A stretch of 64,000 nt of DNA from Strigamia acuminata (Eukaryota; Arthropoda; Chilopoda; Geophilomorpha; Linotaeniidae). Shown here piece after piece: positions 11,701-22,706 of this stretch (positions are counted from its first letter, which is position 1; each line of letters begins with the position of its first letter). The stretch covers positions 1,426,001 to 1,490,000 of the forward strand of contig OX442315.1 in NCBI GenBank assembly GCA_949358305.1. The letters are read 5' to 3'. The notes under the pieces were generated by a model. It saw nothing but the letters and a program-made list of their open reading frames with translations. It was not told where the DNA came from and searched no databases. The position numbers and the translations under genes are program-made.

Positions 11701-13166
11701 TCGACGCGCTTGTTTTCCATCTATGCCGTCTGCAATCAACAAAATTCACACATTAATGACACATTTACACTCAAATAATGTCTAAACACAATAAATTTAC
11801 ATCTTTTTATGCAATTTTTCACATTTTTACATTAATTTAGCTAAATTATCCGTATTTTGATGACGATTGATGACGTTTTGTTATGTTTTTTGCATTTTTA
11901 CATTCAAATTGCACAAAACACAACAAATTTACATCTTTTTATGCAAATTTTTCACATTTTTACATTAATTTAGCTAAATTATCCGTATTTTGACACATTT
12001 ACACTAAAATAATGTCTAAACACAACAAATTTACATCTTTTTATGCAATTTTTTCACATTTTTACATTAATTTAGCTAAATTATCCGTATTTTGACGACG
12101 ATTGATGCATTTTGACATTCAAATTGCACAAATTCTTCCATTATCATTCAAAATCTAAACCAATCTATGTAAATTTAACCCTAAAATTTTTTTTTTATAT
12201 ATTCAACATTTCTTGAATAAATAAATAAATAAATAAACAAAATTAAAATTAATTCCGCAGTTGGTTCTCTGCAAAGGAAGTCTGATCCACTTGAATGCAT
12301 TAACCACGAGATAAAAAAATTAAAATAAAAAAGCGATGCGCAGTCCAGATAACGTCAATCACGATCTGATCCAACAAACTCACCCAAACTGTGCGCCAGA
12401 AAATGATTAATCGCAACAATCAACCAAATGATCGTTGGAATGGCGGCGGGTGCATAGAACGAAAAGTCGTAGTAACTGAATGTGACGAAATTAACAACTG
12501 TCAGCAAAAATCCCGTGAAGGTTAAAACGTTCGGCGCCAGCCAATGTGGACACAACTGAAATTTAAAAAATTAAATTATTAAAATTAAGAAAAATTATTT
12601 ATTTATTTATATTCGAAAATTAAATGGATTTTTTTATTTTTTACGATAACATCGATTTCTACCATCTGCTTGAAAACAATAAAATCCATTTAATCAATGT
12701 GCTTGATCTATGTATTTACCTGTACAATTGCATTCCAAAATGGGTGCATAATATAATTGCTTAGAGGGCTCGTATCTAGTGCGCTGTACTGAAAAAATTA
12801 ATGAATGTGTGAAAAATTGAAGAAATTGTTATTTTTTCATTAAAATAAATTGGGAAAATATGTTTGATACTCGGCTGGGCTAGTTAGGAGTTGAATTCGG
12901 TGGGTTTTTTGGGTTTTTGCGAGTTATTTTGAATTATACGGATGAATTATTGAAGGCTGGGTGCGATCGACGACACGTGCGGTTTTGGGAAGTGGGAAAT
13001 TCGGGAGATTAAGTTTGACCGAACGTTGCGGTTTTAATTTTTTAATTAAGGGCAATTACTAGGGAATGTTTTCCGATCACCGATTTAGGGTTTTCTAACG
13101 TTATTAACTCACTTTGTAATGTTCAAAACCTGTTAAATGCTCCGACGTGAGATACAGCAACGCCAT
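5720..13166 (-). CDS. SELENOI: Ethanolaminephosphotransferase 1 / selenoprotein I
   Basis: Nine coding exons: 13166-13113, 12788-12720, 12555-12384, 11729-11467, 11401-11290, 11219-11171, 10898-10718, 10643-10467 and 5827-5720. All phases agree and the product is 394 residues, against 397 in human SELENOI. The enzyme transfers phosphoethanolamine from CDP-ethanolamine to diacylglycerol at ER/Golgi membranes. The CDP-alcohol phosphotransferase motif DG-x2-AR-x8-G-x3-D-x3-D is intact (D102, G103, A106, R107, G116, D120, D124; D99 just before), followed by [17 protein letters not shown] and about eight hydrophobic helices. The N-terminus [20 protein letters not shown] and MHPFWN are family hallmarks. 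The last exon reads [15 protein letters not shown], then TGA, then 13 codons and a second TGA. The first TGA (codon 381) sits exactly where vertebrates have selenocysteine. If it is a stop, the protein ends at residue 380. Confidence 0.9.
5762..5764 (-). other. Candidate selenocysteine codon (in-frame TGA)
   Basis: In the frame fixed by eight upstream exons, the terminal exon has TGA after KRPSSE, then [13 protein letters not shown] and a second TGA at 5722-5720. Human SELENOI has Sec in the same context, ten-odd residues from its end. A SECIS element should lie on the minus strand below 5720. I found no convincing AUGA...AA...GA hairpin by eye in the 387 bp before the CHCHD7 stop, so recoding is likely by homology but not shown. 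Confidence 0.65.
5905..10410. repeat. 4.5-kb 20-bp satellite with higher-order structure
   Basis: About 220 units of aaaatcaatttttcgtcgag and variants fill the last SELENOI intron. Variant units (gatgagaaattctattttt, cgtcgactaattcaattttt, tctaaagaaatgcaatttttt) recur as a block at about 7.1, 7.44, 7.70, 8.0, 8.3, 8.56, 8.82, 9.1 and 9.36 kb. Spacings are 260-340 bp, always a multiple of 20. A block near 6.48-6.58 kb recurs at 9.66-9.73 kb. The long open frames inside are repeat artefacts. Confidence 0.97.
10968..11145. repeat. 20-bp tandem array in SELENOI intron 6
   Basis: About eight units of aattttccagaaaaatcgta with one interrupted copy near 11095. It lies between SELENOI exons 6 and 7. 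It is AT-rich and unrelated in sequence to the large array, but has the same 20-bp period. Confidence 0.9.
11765..12120. repeat. Three diverged ~115-bp direct repeats in SELENOI intron 3
   Basis: Three tandem copies share the blocks aatttacatctttttatgca and tagctaaattatccgtattt, with indels between copies (approximately 11770-11885, 11895-12000, 12005-12115). They lie between SELENOI exons 3 and 4. Confidence 0.8.
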
Positions 13167-13314
13167 TTTTTAACGAAATGGAATGAACCAATAGGGAATA
13201 GGCCGAGGTGATCTGGGAATTGCGAATTAATTTCAAACGTCACAAAATATCGGATTGTCTGAACTAATCGGATGTAATCTTACGGTTGTGTAGTTTGATT
13301 GTTTTTTAAAGAAA
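13167..13314. promoter_or_regulatory. Compact bidirectional SELENOI/DSCC1 promoter
   Basis: Only 148 bp separate the divergent start codons. A CCAAT box is present at 13188-13192 on the plus strand. No TATA box is evident. Both 5' UTRs must lie here, so the two genes almost certainly share regulatory sequence. Confidence 0.6.
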
Positions 13315-15360
13315 ATGGCGGGGAATTCTAGGTTTGTTGTTTTTGATGCATTTTTACTGTTTTTAACATCGATTTGTCGGTTTTTCAGGTTGTTGGAAGA
13401 TGTCTCGAGGTCGATCGAGTTGGCCAAGTTAAACGAATCCGATTTGGAAGTCATCAGTCAACCAATTTTTTTAACCCAAGATTTAGGAAACGAAAACATC
13501 AAATTACTCGAAATAGACAACAAAATTCTGAATTATTTAAATACAGGAAAACGGTAACGGAAAACAGGAACGTACAACGTGTTAATTAATCACATCTGTC
13601 GTTTAAAGGTTAATTTTCCGCGGTTCGCCGACGGATTACGCCGTTTTGTGCACGGAGAACGAAACGTACGAAGTGAAAGAAGCCGAAACGTCAAATTCCA
13701 TGTTATTATTGCCGAAATTGAATCTACCGACTAAAAAATCGGACGGAGGGGTTCGGCAATTACACGATACAGAGGTATAAATGATAAAAACCGCGTTGGA
13801 AAATAAATAAAGCGCATTTTTGTCCATGTAGGTGGTCGACATCCATCGCAAATACTTGGAATTGCGGCGCTGCAACCCCAGACTCTCGAAATTGAGCGAA
13901 TTGTTGGCGCAAAATGTTTATCGGGGTCGCGAATACGAATTGGACGACGAAGACGGGAAGTACACGATGGAGAATTTGCTGGAAAACGTTCAGTGCAGCG
14001 AAAACGAGATGAGAAAAGCGCTGAAAGAGATGAAGGCGTGCGAAATTGGTGGTATTTTGGTTAAAAATGGTTAATTAATGGATTAATAGATTGGTTTTTG
14101 GTTGTTTTTTAGGTTTTTGGAGGGTGCTGGAGTTGGAGTACGAATTTCGGGTGGTCGGTTTGATTTTGGGGTTGATGGAAGAGCATTCGTGGCCGTCGAC
14201 GGAGCTGCCGGTCGACGAGGTTTTGGACGTTTTGACCGAGTTGGAACCGCGGCAGATTTTGAGGCATTGTTTGCAGTTGTACGCGGTGGAGACTAGGAGT
14301 GGCATTTATAGCTTGAAGGAGAGAGAGATCTGTTGTTTGCATGCGGAGGTCGTCTTGCATGTTACGGGACAGGTAGATTTTCGTTTTAGGACGCGAAATT
14401 AATTTTATTTTCGTTTTAGGACGCAAAATTAATTTTATTTTCGTTTAAAAATGCAAAATTAATTTTATTTTCGTTTAAAAATGCAAAATTAATTTTATTT
14501 TCGTTTAAAAATGCAAAATTAATTTTATTTTCGTTTAAAAATCGATCTTTTTCGTTTTAATTGTGTTTTAGCATCCAAAATACATTATATTTAGATTTTG
14601 TATGTTATAAAACCAAAAATACGTTTTATTTAATGCAAAATTAATTTTATTTTCGTTTAAAAATGCAAAATTAATTTTATTTTCGATTAAAAATGCAAAA
14701 TTAATTTTATTTTCTTTTAGAAATGCAAAATTAATTTTATTTTCGTTTAAAAATCGATCTTTTTCGTTATAATTGTGTTTTAGCATCCAAAATACATTAT
14801 ATTTAGATTTTGTACGTTATAAAACCAAAAATACGTTTTATTTACGTTTTAAAACCCAAATTGCATTTTATTTACGTTTTACAATTGAGATTTATTTGAT
14901 GTTTGATATTTTTTGCTTTGATTTTCGTTTTAATTCATTCCAGTTTAATCTAAGCGAGTTCCTAGCATCGTGGCAAGACAGTGTCCCAGAAGGATTCGTT
15001 CCAAAAGTTGAATTCCTAAAGGGACTAGCGGTGATCGATTACAAGCGCCAGCCCAACATCGTTCATTATTTCCCAAACACTCGACTTCCCGAAGATGTCG
15101 CCAACCGATTCCAAAAACTATTCGCATTCAGAGAAAAATGGACTTTTGACGAAATCGAACCTTATATCAAGTTAGTCCCTAAATCTCTCGTTATTTTCTA
15201 CATTTTTAAGTATATTTTCGCCATTTTTAAATATATTTTCGCGACATTTTCCATTTTTTTTAGAGATTTAACGACGGAAAGCCTCGACGCAAGCGCCGTA
15301 TTAATGAAACATACAAGATCGTCACAAATGAACGGAACTCGTTATTTTAATAAGAAATAA
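13315..15360 (+). CDS. DSCC1: DSCC1, sister chromatid cohesion / alternative RFC subunit
   Basis: Seven exons: 13315-13331, 13389-13553, 13609-13774, 13832-14051, 14113-14372, 14944-15170 and 15264-15360. They splice in frame to 383 residues; the human protein is 393. DSCC1 joins CTF18 and CTF8 to form the alternative clamp loader that loads PCNA and promotes cohesion at replication forks. Family blocks seen: ELAKLNESDL near the N-terminus, YLELRRCNPRL, CEIGGFWRVLELEYE across an exon junction, FNLSEFLASWQDSVPEGF, LPEDVANRFQKLFAFREKW, and a C-terminal MKHTRSSQMNGTRYF. Intron 1 is 57 bp and happens to be an open multiple of three; reading through it would insert an uncharacteristic hydrophobic stretch, so I splice it. 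Poly(A)-like AATAAA motifs follow the stop. Confidence 0.92.
14385..14885. repeat. Tandem repeats in DSCC1 intron 5
   Basis: About 30-bp units containing aaaatgcaaaattaatttta alternate with two copies of a longer block (about 14538-14635 and 14750-14845) that includes gcatccaaaatacattatat. The array ends some 60 bp before exon 6. Confidence 0.85.
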
Positions 15361-15498
15361 TGTAAAATAATGTAAAATAAAAACAAAACGAATAAATAAA
15401 TCCAAATTTTTACCGTTTATTTTTTAAAATTACCCGAGTTACTGGCGCTGCCGATAGATGGCCTATTGCTGGATGAGGTCATCGATAATAATCATAAG

Positions 15499-17398
15499 AT
15501 GGGGCAATCAAACTCGGTTTTCAGCGAGAAAGAACTTCAGGATTACGAGGTAAAAAGTAATTTATTAATAGTCACTTGACCCGTGTTTCAATTTATCCAT
15601 TTACTCGTGCAGGATTTGACTTATTTCACCAAAAAAGAGATCCTGCAGTAAGACAAACAAGTTTGCAAACAAGTGCACAGTGCAAACTACGGAAGCTCAT
15701 TGGTAACTGTTTATAAAATTTTCACATTTCAGCGCGTTTAAGAAATTCTGCACACTTGTGCCGCCCAACAATATGGCGGGACGGAAGGAAGGGCGAATTG
15801 CATTAGAGAGAGTGATGAATATACCCGAATTGAAAGTATGAAACAATCCAAAGTTTGCGTGTAACAATGTTTAATTTTTTGTTTTCTTAGGTTAATCCAT
15901 TTCGACACCGAATTTGTGCAGTTTTCTCATCAACAAACGATGGAACAATGGGTTTTGAAGATTTTCTGGACATGATGTCGGTTTTTAGTGAAAATGCGCC
16001 GAAAACAGTTAAAATCGAGTACGCTTTTCGAGTTTTTGGTAATTTTTTTTTACTTATATTTTATTATTTTTCAATAAAATAAAATTCAAGGAAATAAAAT
16101 TTCAGATTTCGATAACGATGATATGATTGGCAGAGACGATATTCAAAATTTACTTCGACGGCTTACGGATAACAAGTTGACGGACGAGCAAGTGGAACAA
16201 ATTTCAGATCACGTAATCACGTAATTACGAGAGTAGCGCTGAAATGGATTAATGAAGAAATTTGTTAGATTTTAGAAGAAGCCGACTTGGACGAAGACGG
16301 CTACTTGGCTTACGCCGAATTTGAGCACGCGATATCGAAATCACCCGATTTTATGAAGTAAACAAACCACTTGGCGTGGCGCCATTTAGTACTATACAGG
16401 CGTACATACTTGATCATAAGTTAAAAAAAAAGTGACATATCACTTAATTTTCGGCGTTTTATACTCATGTTTCAGGCATCTTTTAGTCAGTTTTGGTCAA
16501 TTTTGGTCAAATTTGGTCTTTTTCGTCTTTTTGGTCTATTTTGGTCACTTTTGGTCAATTTTGGTCACTATTGGTCAATTTTGGTCAATTTTGGTCAATT
16601 TTGGTCAATTTTTGTCAATTTTGGTCTTTTTGGTCAATTTTTGGTCACTTTTTGGTCAATTTTGGTCACTTTTGGTCACTTTTGGTCAATTTTGGTCACT
16701 TTTGGTCAATTTTGGTCAATTTTGGTCTTTTTGGTCTTTTTGGTCATTGACCCCAGACTTGTGAGGGTCGAAAATGATTAAGAAATTCCAAGGTTATGAC
16801 TTATGATCGAGTATATACGGTTTGTCATTGAAACTTGTGTAAAATATCAAATATGTTTAGGTGTTGATACAGTTGGCGTGTTCAAAGTTTCGGTTTTTAC
16901 CGTTTCTGTAAACGGCATGGCATCAAAAACAGCCAAAAACCATCACCAAAAATTGCAACAACCAAAACCACGACTATTCCAGTCGTGGTTTTGGTTTACG
17001 AATCGGTTTATGCCAGGATTTAGTTTTTTTTACAACCGAATTCAAAATGGCCGCCTCGAAAGTTAGTGTTTATGAGACTTTCAAGTGTCATAAACACCTT
17101 CAGGTGTAGCCATCCACCTCTGAAAATGCTAAATTATGTTTAAATTTTAAAATTCGCTGATTAAATGAAAGAAATGGAATTTTTATGCACTAAACTCGCG
17201 CGCTGGCGATGCAAAAACGGGCGTAAAAACGAACACAACAGATTGACGGTTAGGCACCATTTTGCATACACTGTTCTGGCCGTTTTTGTAAACGGCTTAA
17301 ACGGTATAAACAGAAACTTTGAACGCACCTAATGTTTTATCGGTTTATCGATTTCTGATTGCATTTTTTGTTTCAGTTGTTTTCGAATCCGACTCTGA
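15499..17398 (+). CDS. Calcium- and integrin-binding (CIB) family EF-hand protein
   Basis: Seven exons: 15499-15549, 15613-15647, 15733-15835, 15891-16038, 16106-16212, 16269-16357 and 17377-17398. They join in frame to 184 residues; human CIB1-4 are 185-191. CIB proteins are N-myristoylated calcium sensors that bind integrin tails and other membrane partners. The start MGQSNS fits a myristoylation signal. EF-hand 3 is [12 protein letters not shown], with Asp at loop position 12 as is typical of CIB proteins; EF-hand 4 is a canonical [12 protein letters not shown]. The terminal exon supplies only CFRIRL and the stop, matching the short conserved tail of the family; exon 6 would otherwise hit TAA directly at the donor. 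ICAVFSS resembles CIB1 and FRIRL resembles CIB2/3, so I give no subtype. It starts 138 bp after the DSCC1 stop. Confidence 0.9.
16478..16748. repeat. Short-unit tandem array in the last CIB intron
   Basis: About 27 units of ttttggtcaa/ttttggtcac, 9-11 bp, on the plus strand. All three plus frames stay open, giving spurious hydrophobic W/F-rich frames. The array lies in the 1,019-bp intron before the 22-nt terminal coding exon. Confidence 0.9.
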
Positions 17399-18110
17399 AA
17401 AAAGAAAAATATTGTAATATTATTACTATTTACTATCTATACCGTAATTAATTGTTAATCTAATGACATTATCATCGCCTAAATTAACTCTCAGTTGGCT
17501 GTAGAGGCCATTCTGAATACTGAATAGCTTATTTTGAACCATTCCAATAAATTTTTAATTTTAAAGTTAAAAAAAATTCAATTTTTTTTAAAACAATGTA
17601 GGAATCAGGACAAATGACTTTTGGTTGTTGATGCGTGAAAGAAAAAGGTTAGTGGAATAACTACAAATGATATTAATTTAATAGTGAAAATCTTTATTTG
17701 TATAAAAATTATGTAATTATTAACTAGGTCTCGAGTCCGTAATGGCGGACACGGGGAAATGCTGAATTACATGTGGATTGGTAAAACCAATTATTTGTAA
17801 TCCAGACGTCTATTCTGGCTGTTTGGTTGTCTAGGGGGTTATTTGAATGGATAGAATCTATTCCTTCTATTCCTTCAAATATTACTCGAATAGTATTGTA
17901 ACGGGAAAACCTAGCTTCAACAATACATACCCCGACCATCGATTACTAACAATAGGGGACTAACATTAGTTCACCATAGTTCATTTGAACAGCATATAAA
18001 AGAAAGATGACGACAGGATACAACCCATGGAAATGGAGTGCCATAGAAGAGGGACAGATGGCCATCCATAGAAACACTCCAAGGCTCCGGCCTTGAAAGG
18101 AATGTCACGC
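17399..18110. other. No recognised gene; possible repeat DNA
   Basis: Downstream of the CIB stop the sequence is AT-rich with no conserved exon. 17720-18100 is of more balanced composition, has an imperfect tattcaaat/atttgaat inverted pair and looks repeat-derived, but I cannot assign it. Confidence 0.35.
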
Positions 18111-18279
18111 GTCACCACTAGGGATGAGAACGGGACCGGGATTAGTCCCGGTCCCAGTCCCGGTCCCGTAGCGGAATTCGGGACGGGGTGGGACTGATAA
18201 TTTTTGCCTTATGCGGGATTCGGGACGGGACGGGACTTGGTTAAGTTTCATTTTATCTTATTTATTTATTTATCATATT

Positions 18280-18415
18280 TGACCAAATTGGATCACATTT
18301 GATCATATTTGACCAAATTTGACCAAATTTGACCAAATTTGACCAAATTTGACCAAATTTGACTAAATTTGACCAAATTTGACCATATTAGATCATATTT
18401 GATCATATTTGATCA
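18280..18415. repeat. 11-bp tandem array inside the interrupted element
   Basis: About 12 units of gaccaaattt with gatcatattt variants. It is internal to the 8-bp-TSD element, left of the Copia insertion. Confidence 0.85.
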
Positions 18416-18474
18416 CATTTTAATGTTATATGCGCGTATTACGTAACGTTATACGCGCGTATTTCGGGACACAG

Positions 18475-18801
18475 TGTTGATTTCTAGTGGAAATCATGTG
18501 CAGATGCTTGTTTAAACAGTGGTGTGGAAAACCTCATTTGTGTGAAAAGAGAAAGACCAGGTGTTGTCAGGTGAGAAACTAATAAAGCAGTGAGTTTATT
18601 CTAGAGTCATGTGATCTCCCCTCAGGTATACAGTGCCACCTTGTGGTAACGAATATAAACACATTGTAAACACAGCAGCTGCGAATTGCGCAGCTGACAA
18701 CAAATGGATAAAATGTCAACAAACACAGAGAGCAATATCGCTTGAGAATACGACATAAATATATGTGTACATTAATTGTTATAGCACATAATATTTTAAC
18801 A
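18475..18801 (-). repeat. 3' LTR of the Copia element
   Basis: 327 bp, TG...CA. By eye it is identical to the other LTR at 22719-23045. Next to it on the internal side is a short G-rich purine run (minus strand GAGGGGG) that could serve as polypurine tract. Confidence 0.92.
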
Positions 18802-18819
18802 ATCGGCCCCCTCGTATTA

Positions 18820-21800
18820 TCATGCCCCCAAAATACTTAAATCGACCAGGAAACGATTACAGAATTGCACAAGATCATTTTTGTCGACGGATTTCGTAAA
18901 GATATCCGCGAAATTACATTTTGTTCCAACATGTAAAATTTGAAGACCGTCTCTCCTCACAAGTTCTCGAATGAAGTGATATCTAATGTCGATGTGCTTA
19001 GTTTTACGATTAGGAATGTCAACTTCGAGATGATTCGCTTCAAAACTGAGAGTCAGCTCATCAATGTTCAAATCGGAATCATCCGCCGTTGCATTTGACT
19101 CAGAAGGCTTCTTCTTCTTTTTGTCTTCAAAAAGATGTTCTGGAACGCAAAGGTTGTGATCGGCACAATAGCGCTTGACGTCTGGTATCGAGCGTAGCTT
19201 TGGTTTATCGTATCCAACGATCGTATACTCAATATCCTTTTGTCCCGTCGGCCTAACTTTTTCTGTCTTCCTCCAGACGAGTGCAGGTATCGTCGCAACT
19301 GGATTCACAGGTGCTTGTCCAGGTTGCGGCAAAACATTTGGATATTTCACTCCTGGCAGGTTAGGTCGCAGTTTTTCGTCTGGCAATCTAAATTTTAGTT
19401 TAAACTGCGGCAATTCTTGTTTTGCGTCTTCTTCCTTCTTAACTGGTTGCGGCGGGGGAAGTGGTGGCCTAATATCTTCATCGGAGTAATATTGACGATC
19501 ATCGTTCTCAAAATTGTCCTTCAAATTGTCTATATACGTAGTACCTGTATATTTCTCCGGTAGGCCCAACACGCCTTCAACTCCGCGCTTGCTTTCAACA
19601 AACTTGACGTCACTTGTTTCGATGACCTTTGAAAAATCCGGGAGCCAAACTCTGTAACCTTTTGTGATTCTTGAGTATCCGAGCATGATTCCGTGTAGAC
19701 TCTTGTTATCAATTTTCCCGTCTCGGATCCTCTTCTGCACAAAGCAAAGACTTCCAAACTTTCTCAAATGTCGCAGTGACGGTTTGCGGCCGTAATAAAG
19801 TTCCATTGGGGTTTTGTGCGAGTTTAGTTTGGCAATTCTATTCCTATAATAGTTAAAAGTGAGGATTGCTTCACCCCAAAAACGGTGTTCCAACTGCGCA
19901 TCGTAGATTAGCGCTCGCATTCCATTTGCCAACGTTTGGTTTAGTCTTTCAGATACGCCGTTCTGGGCAGGCGTATACGCGTTAGTCCTTTCGTGGGAGA
20001 TTCCTAGTCCCTCGAGGTATTCTCCAAACTTATTGGAGCAAAACTCCATGCCATTGTCCGTTCGAATGGCTAGAACCGATTTTCCGAGTAATCGTTCTAT
20101 TCGTTTCACGTGCTTCTGAAAAATCCCAAATACTTCATCTTTCTTCTTCATGAGATAAACCGTTGAGTAGCGCGAGTAATCGTCGGTAATGGTGAGGAAA
20201 TACTTGTTTCCCGAAAGTGTTTCCGTCGAAAAAGCTCCGCATACGTCCATATGTAATAATTCTAACGGTTGTTTAGACCTAATACCAGGTATTGATTTGT
20301 GCGAAATCGACTTCTTCTTCGCCAAAGTGCAAACGTCACATTGCGTGATTGGCACGTCCAGGACAGGCAGACCAATTACTGCATCCCGCTTACTCATCTC
20401 TTGTACGCTCGGAAAGTGGATATGTCCTAAACGTTCGTGCCAAAGTCCGGCTTCTTCTGGATTTGATGCATGTTTAGTTGATCCAGTTGACGGTTGGTTT
20501 TGTTGTTCGCCAACACTTGCTTTGTTGTTTTGTTTTTGTCTCAACTTTTCAAAATCTGGTTTCTGGTCACTTGTTGTAATGTAGTAAAGTCTGTCCTTTT
20601 TCACAGCTTCCATTAATTGTTTCTTCCATTGTGGATCATAAATTTTAACCATTCCGCTGCCGATTGCAACCTTGCATCTTGCTTCATCTATGCATGGTCC
20701 CGACATTAAATTCCTCCTCAAATCCGGTGCGTAGTAAACCTTCTTTAAGGTTATTGGAATTGTTTCTTTTCCCACGACGCACATCACGCAAACATCTCCA
20801 ACTCCCTGGATTTGAATTAATGTCTTCTTGTCTGCTTGGCTAATAGTTCCAGTGGTTTGTCTAAAATTGAAAAATTGGTCCTTTTCTTTACAAAAGTGTC
20901 CGGTTGCCCCGGTGTCGTAGATCCAGCAATTTCCTGGTGTGCTGCACTGTAATGTCTCTTCTTTGCCCAATTCTGTTAGAAAACCGACATCCATCATATT
21001 GGCGTCCAATTCTTCGACACTATTTGTGTTTAAGTTGTTGCTTGGTGGTAATTGCGCTGTGCAATCTCTCGCCCAATGCCCTGGTTGGTTGCAGCGAAAA
21101 CACGGCCCCCGTCCTGATGATCCGGTCGTGTTTCCTCGAAAATTCCTCGAATTTTTGCCGCCTCGATAATTCGATTTGCCACCTTTCTGTCCTCCTTGGT
21201 ATCCACGATTATTTTGACTATAATATCCTTGTTGTTGGGCTTTTGTGGAATTGTCACTATTTTTGGAGTTATTCGAACTTGGCCCGGTGCTGAAAGCGTC
21301 GACGATCGGCCCCTGGCCTGAATCTCTTCGCTGTTGTGCAAGTCTGCCCTCTTCAGCCACTAATTCTGCCTCAACCTTTTCCAATGTAAAATCTTTGTCT
21401 TCCCATCGGTAAATGCTTTGGACAATTGACTGATATTCCAGTGGCAGATATCGGATGAGTTGGAATGCCTGATACAAGTTATCTAACTGGTGCTTGACGT
21501 CGGCGAGTTTCTTCGCCGCATTGCGTATCTTCGCCGCAAAGACCCCAATTGTCTCAGTCGTTGGCTCGTACTTCAAACTGAAAAACTCGTCTAGTAAACG
21601 TATTGTTCGTGCGCGTGAAACCGGTTCAAAGTTGGTTTTCAGCGTGTCCCACGCCTGTTTGGCATCTTCAATCCCGCTGAGCAGTTCGTGATACTGTTCC
21701 TCGATTGAATAGTAGATCAAGCTGAATGCCCTTCCTTTTCTCAACTTGTAGTCCGATCGATCGCGCCACGATGCTCCTGGTGCCAACGCTTCCTCGGTCC

Positions 21801-21918
21801 CGTCTGTGAATGCCCAGCATCCGTGATGCATTAAAAGCACCTTGACTTGTTGTTTCCAATTGTCATAATTTTCCCTGTTCAACAACGTGACTTTTCTGTC
21901 CAGTTTGTCCGAATCCAT
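18820..21918 (-). CDS. Copia polyprotein (Gag-PR-IN) with RT deleted
   Basis: The frame is open from 22005. I prefer the Met at 21918 (MDSDKLDRKVTLLNRENYDN), which opens the UBN2-type Gag. Going on: zinc knuckle CFRCNQPGHWARDC (near 21100); aspartic protease DTGATGHFC (near 20910); pre-integrase LWHERLGH with a CDVC pair; integrase core with DVCGAF, RTDNGMEF and NGVSERLNQTL supplying the D, D and E positions. After a Pro-rich linker the frame passes straight into KTKHIDIRYHF and ADIFTKS, the extreme C-terminus of Copia RNase H. The whole reverse transcriptase, including any YVDD box, and most of RNase H are missing, yet the frame remains open. Length is 1,032 residues from the preferred Met, against about 1,400 for complete Copia polyproteins. 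This looks like an in-frame internal deletion. Confidence 0.88.
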   Translation of the reverse strand: MDSDKLDRKVTLLNRENYDNWKQQVKVLLMHHGCWAFTDGTEEALAPGASWRDRSDYKLRKGRAFSLIYYSIEEQYHELLSGIEDAKQAWDTLKTNFEPVSRARTIRLLDEFFSLKYEPTTETIGVFAAKIRNAAKKLADVKHQLDNLYQAFQLIRYLPLEYQSIVQSIYRWEDKDFTLEKVEAELVAEEGRLAQQRRDSGQGPIVDAFSTGPSSNNSKNSDNSTKAQQQGYYSQNNRGYQGGQKGGKSNYRGGKNSRNFRGNTTGSSGRGPCFRCNQPGHWARDCTAQLPPSNNLNTNSVEELDANMMDVGFLTELGKEETLQCSTPGNCWIYDTGATGHFCKEKDQFFNFRQTTGTISQADKKTLIQIQGVGDVCVMCVVGKETIPITLKKVYYAPDLRRNLMSGPCIDEARCKVAIGSGMVKIYDPQWKKQLMEAVKKDRLYYITTSDQKPDFEKLRQKQNNKASVGEQQNQPSTGSTKHASNPEEAGLWHERLGHIHFPSVQEMSKRDAVIGLPVLDVPITQCDVCTLAKKKSISHKSIPGIRSKQPLELLHMDVCGAFSTETLSGNKYFLTITDDYSRYSTVYLMKKKDEVFGIFQKHVKRIERLLGKSVLAIRTDNGMEFCSNKFGEYLEGLGISHERTNAYTPAQNGVSERLNQTLANGMRALIYDAQLEHRFWGEAILTFNYYRNRIAKLNSHKTPMELYYGRKPSLRHLRKFGSLCFVQKRIRDGKIDNKSLHGIMLGYSRITKGYRVWLPDFSKVIETSDVKFVESKRGVEGVLGLPEKYTGTTYIDNLKDNFENDDRQYYSDEDIRPPLPPPQPVKKEEDAKQELPQFKLKFRLPDEKLRPNLPGVKYPNVLPQPGQAPVNPVATIPALVWRKTEKVRPTGQKDIEYTIVGYDKPKLRSIPDVKRYCADHNLCVPEHLFEDKKKKKPSESNATADDSDLNIDELTLSFEANHLEVDIPNRKTKHIDIRYHFIRELVRRDGLQILHVGTKCNFADIFTKSVDKNDLVQFCNRFLVDLSILGA

Positions 21919-22706
21919 AGTGAAACAAATGTCCAACACTTGAAAAACACTGAACTCAAACCGATTTTCCCCAAAAACACTTTCTCTACTGGGTAATCGC
22001 AACAAAGTGCAGTGTTGCGATGTTAGTTCGCTCTTAAACTAGGTTAGTATTTATCCTGGTACAACACTAAGCTAATAATGCAATAATATCGAAAATAGAC
22101 ACAATAATTGTTCAAAAATGTGGCGTCTTTCCAGTAGTTGTGCGCCGTTACGAATTCTCGTTCACACTTCACGTGTGGTTGGCGAGAAATACCGTCTTCG
22201 TGTCGTTCTCGTAGAATCGTAGAAACACTGATATTGTTCGGAAATGTATTCTCTTTGTCCAGTAATTCCCGGCTGTTTTTCATTTGTTTTCTTCCGTTTT
22301 CGTTCGTTTTCGTCTCGTTGGATTTCCGTGTCGTCGTAATTCCGTTCACACTTCACGTGTGGTTGTCGGAAAATTACCGCCTGCTCGTAGTACACGCCGG
22401 ATCGTTTTCCGCACGTAAATACTAATGACACGTCGACGACACGTATCGCTTCCCGCAATACACCAGAAAATGTCCAACAAATAGTAAAAGAAAACGAATT
22501 AATGAAATGCTTTATATTGTCCGAACCCAATTAGTGATCCTGTGTCGTTGGATGCCCAATTGTCGCTTCCAAAACCGTGGATTCATTCCATAAACACAAG
22601 CTGGCATTTTTCACCATGGGCGCCGCCATTTTGGATTTTCTCAGATGATCTTCAATTAGATGAAAAACACACCAAATGGTCTTCTCTGGTTTTCCCTCGT
22701 TGATTC

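Noticed and set aside
13332-13388. Keeping the first DSCC1 intron as coding
   Set aside because: It is an open multiple of three but encodes an uncharacteristic hydrophobic stretch and has clean GT and TTTTTCAG ends.
16353-16360. Ending the CIB protein at the TAA right after exon 6
   Set aside because: The TAA overlaps a good donor, and a downstream exon in phase restores the conserved FRIRL ending.
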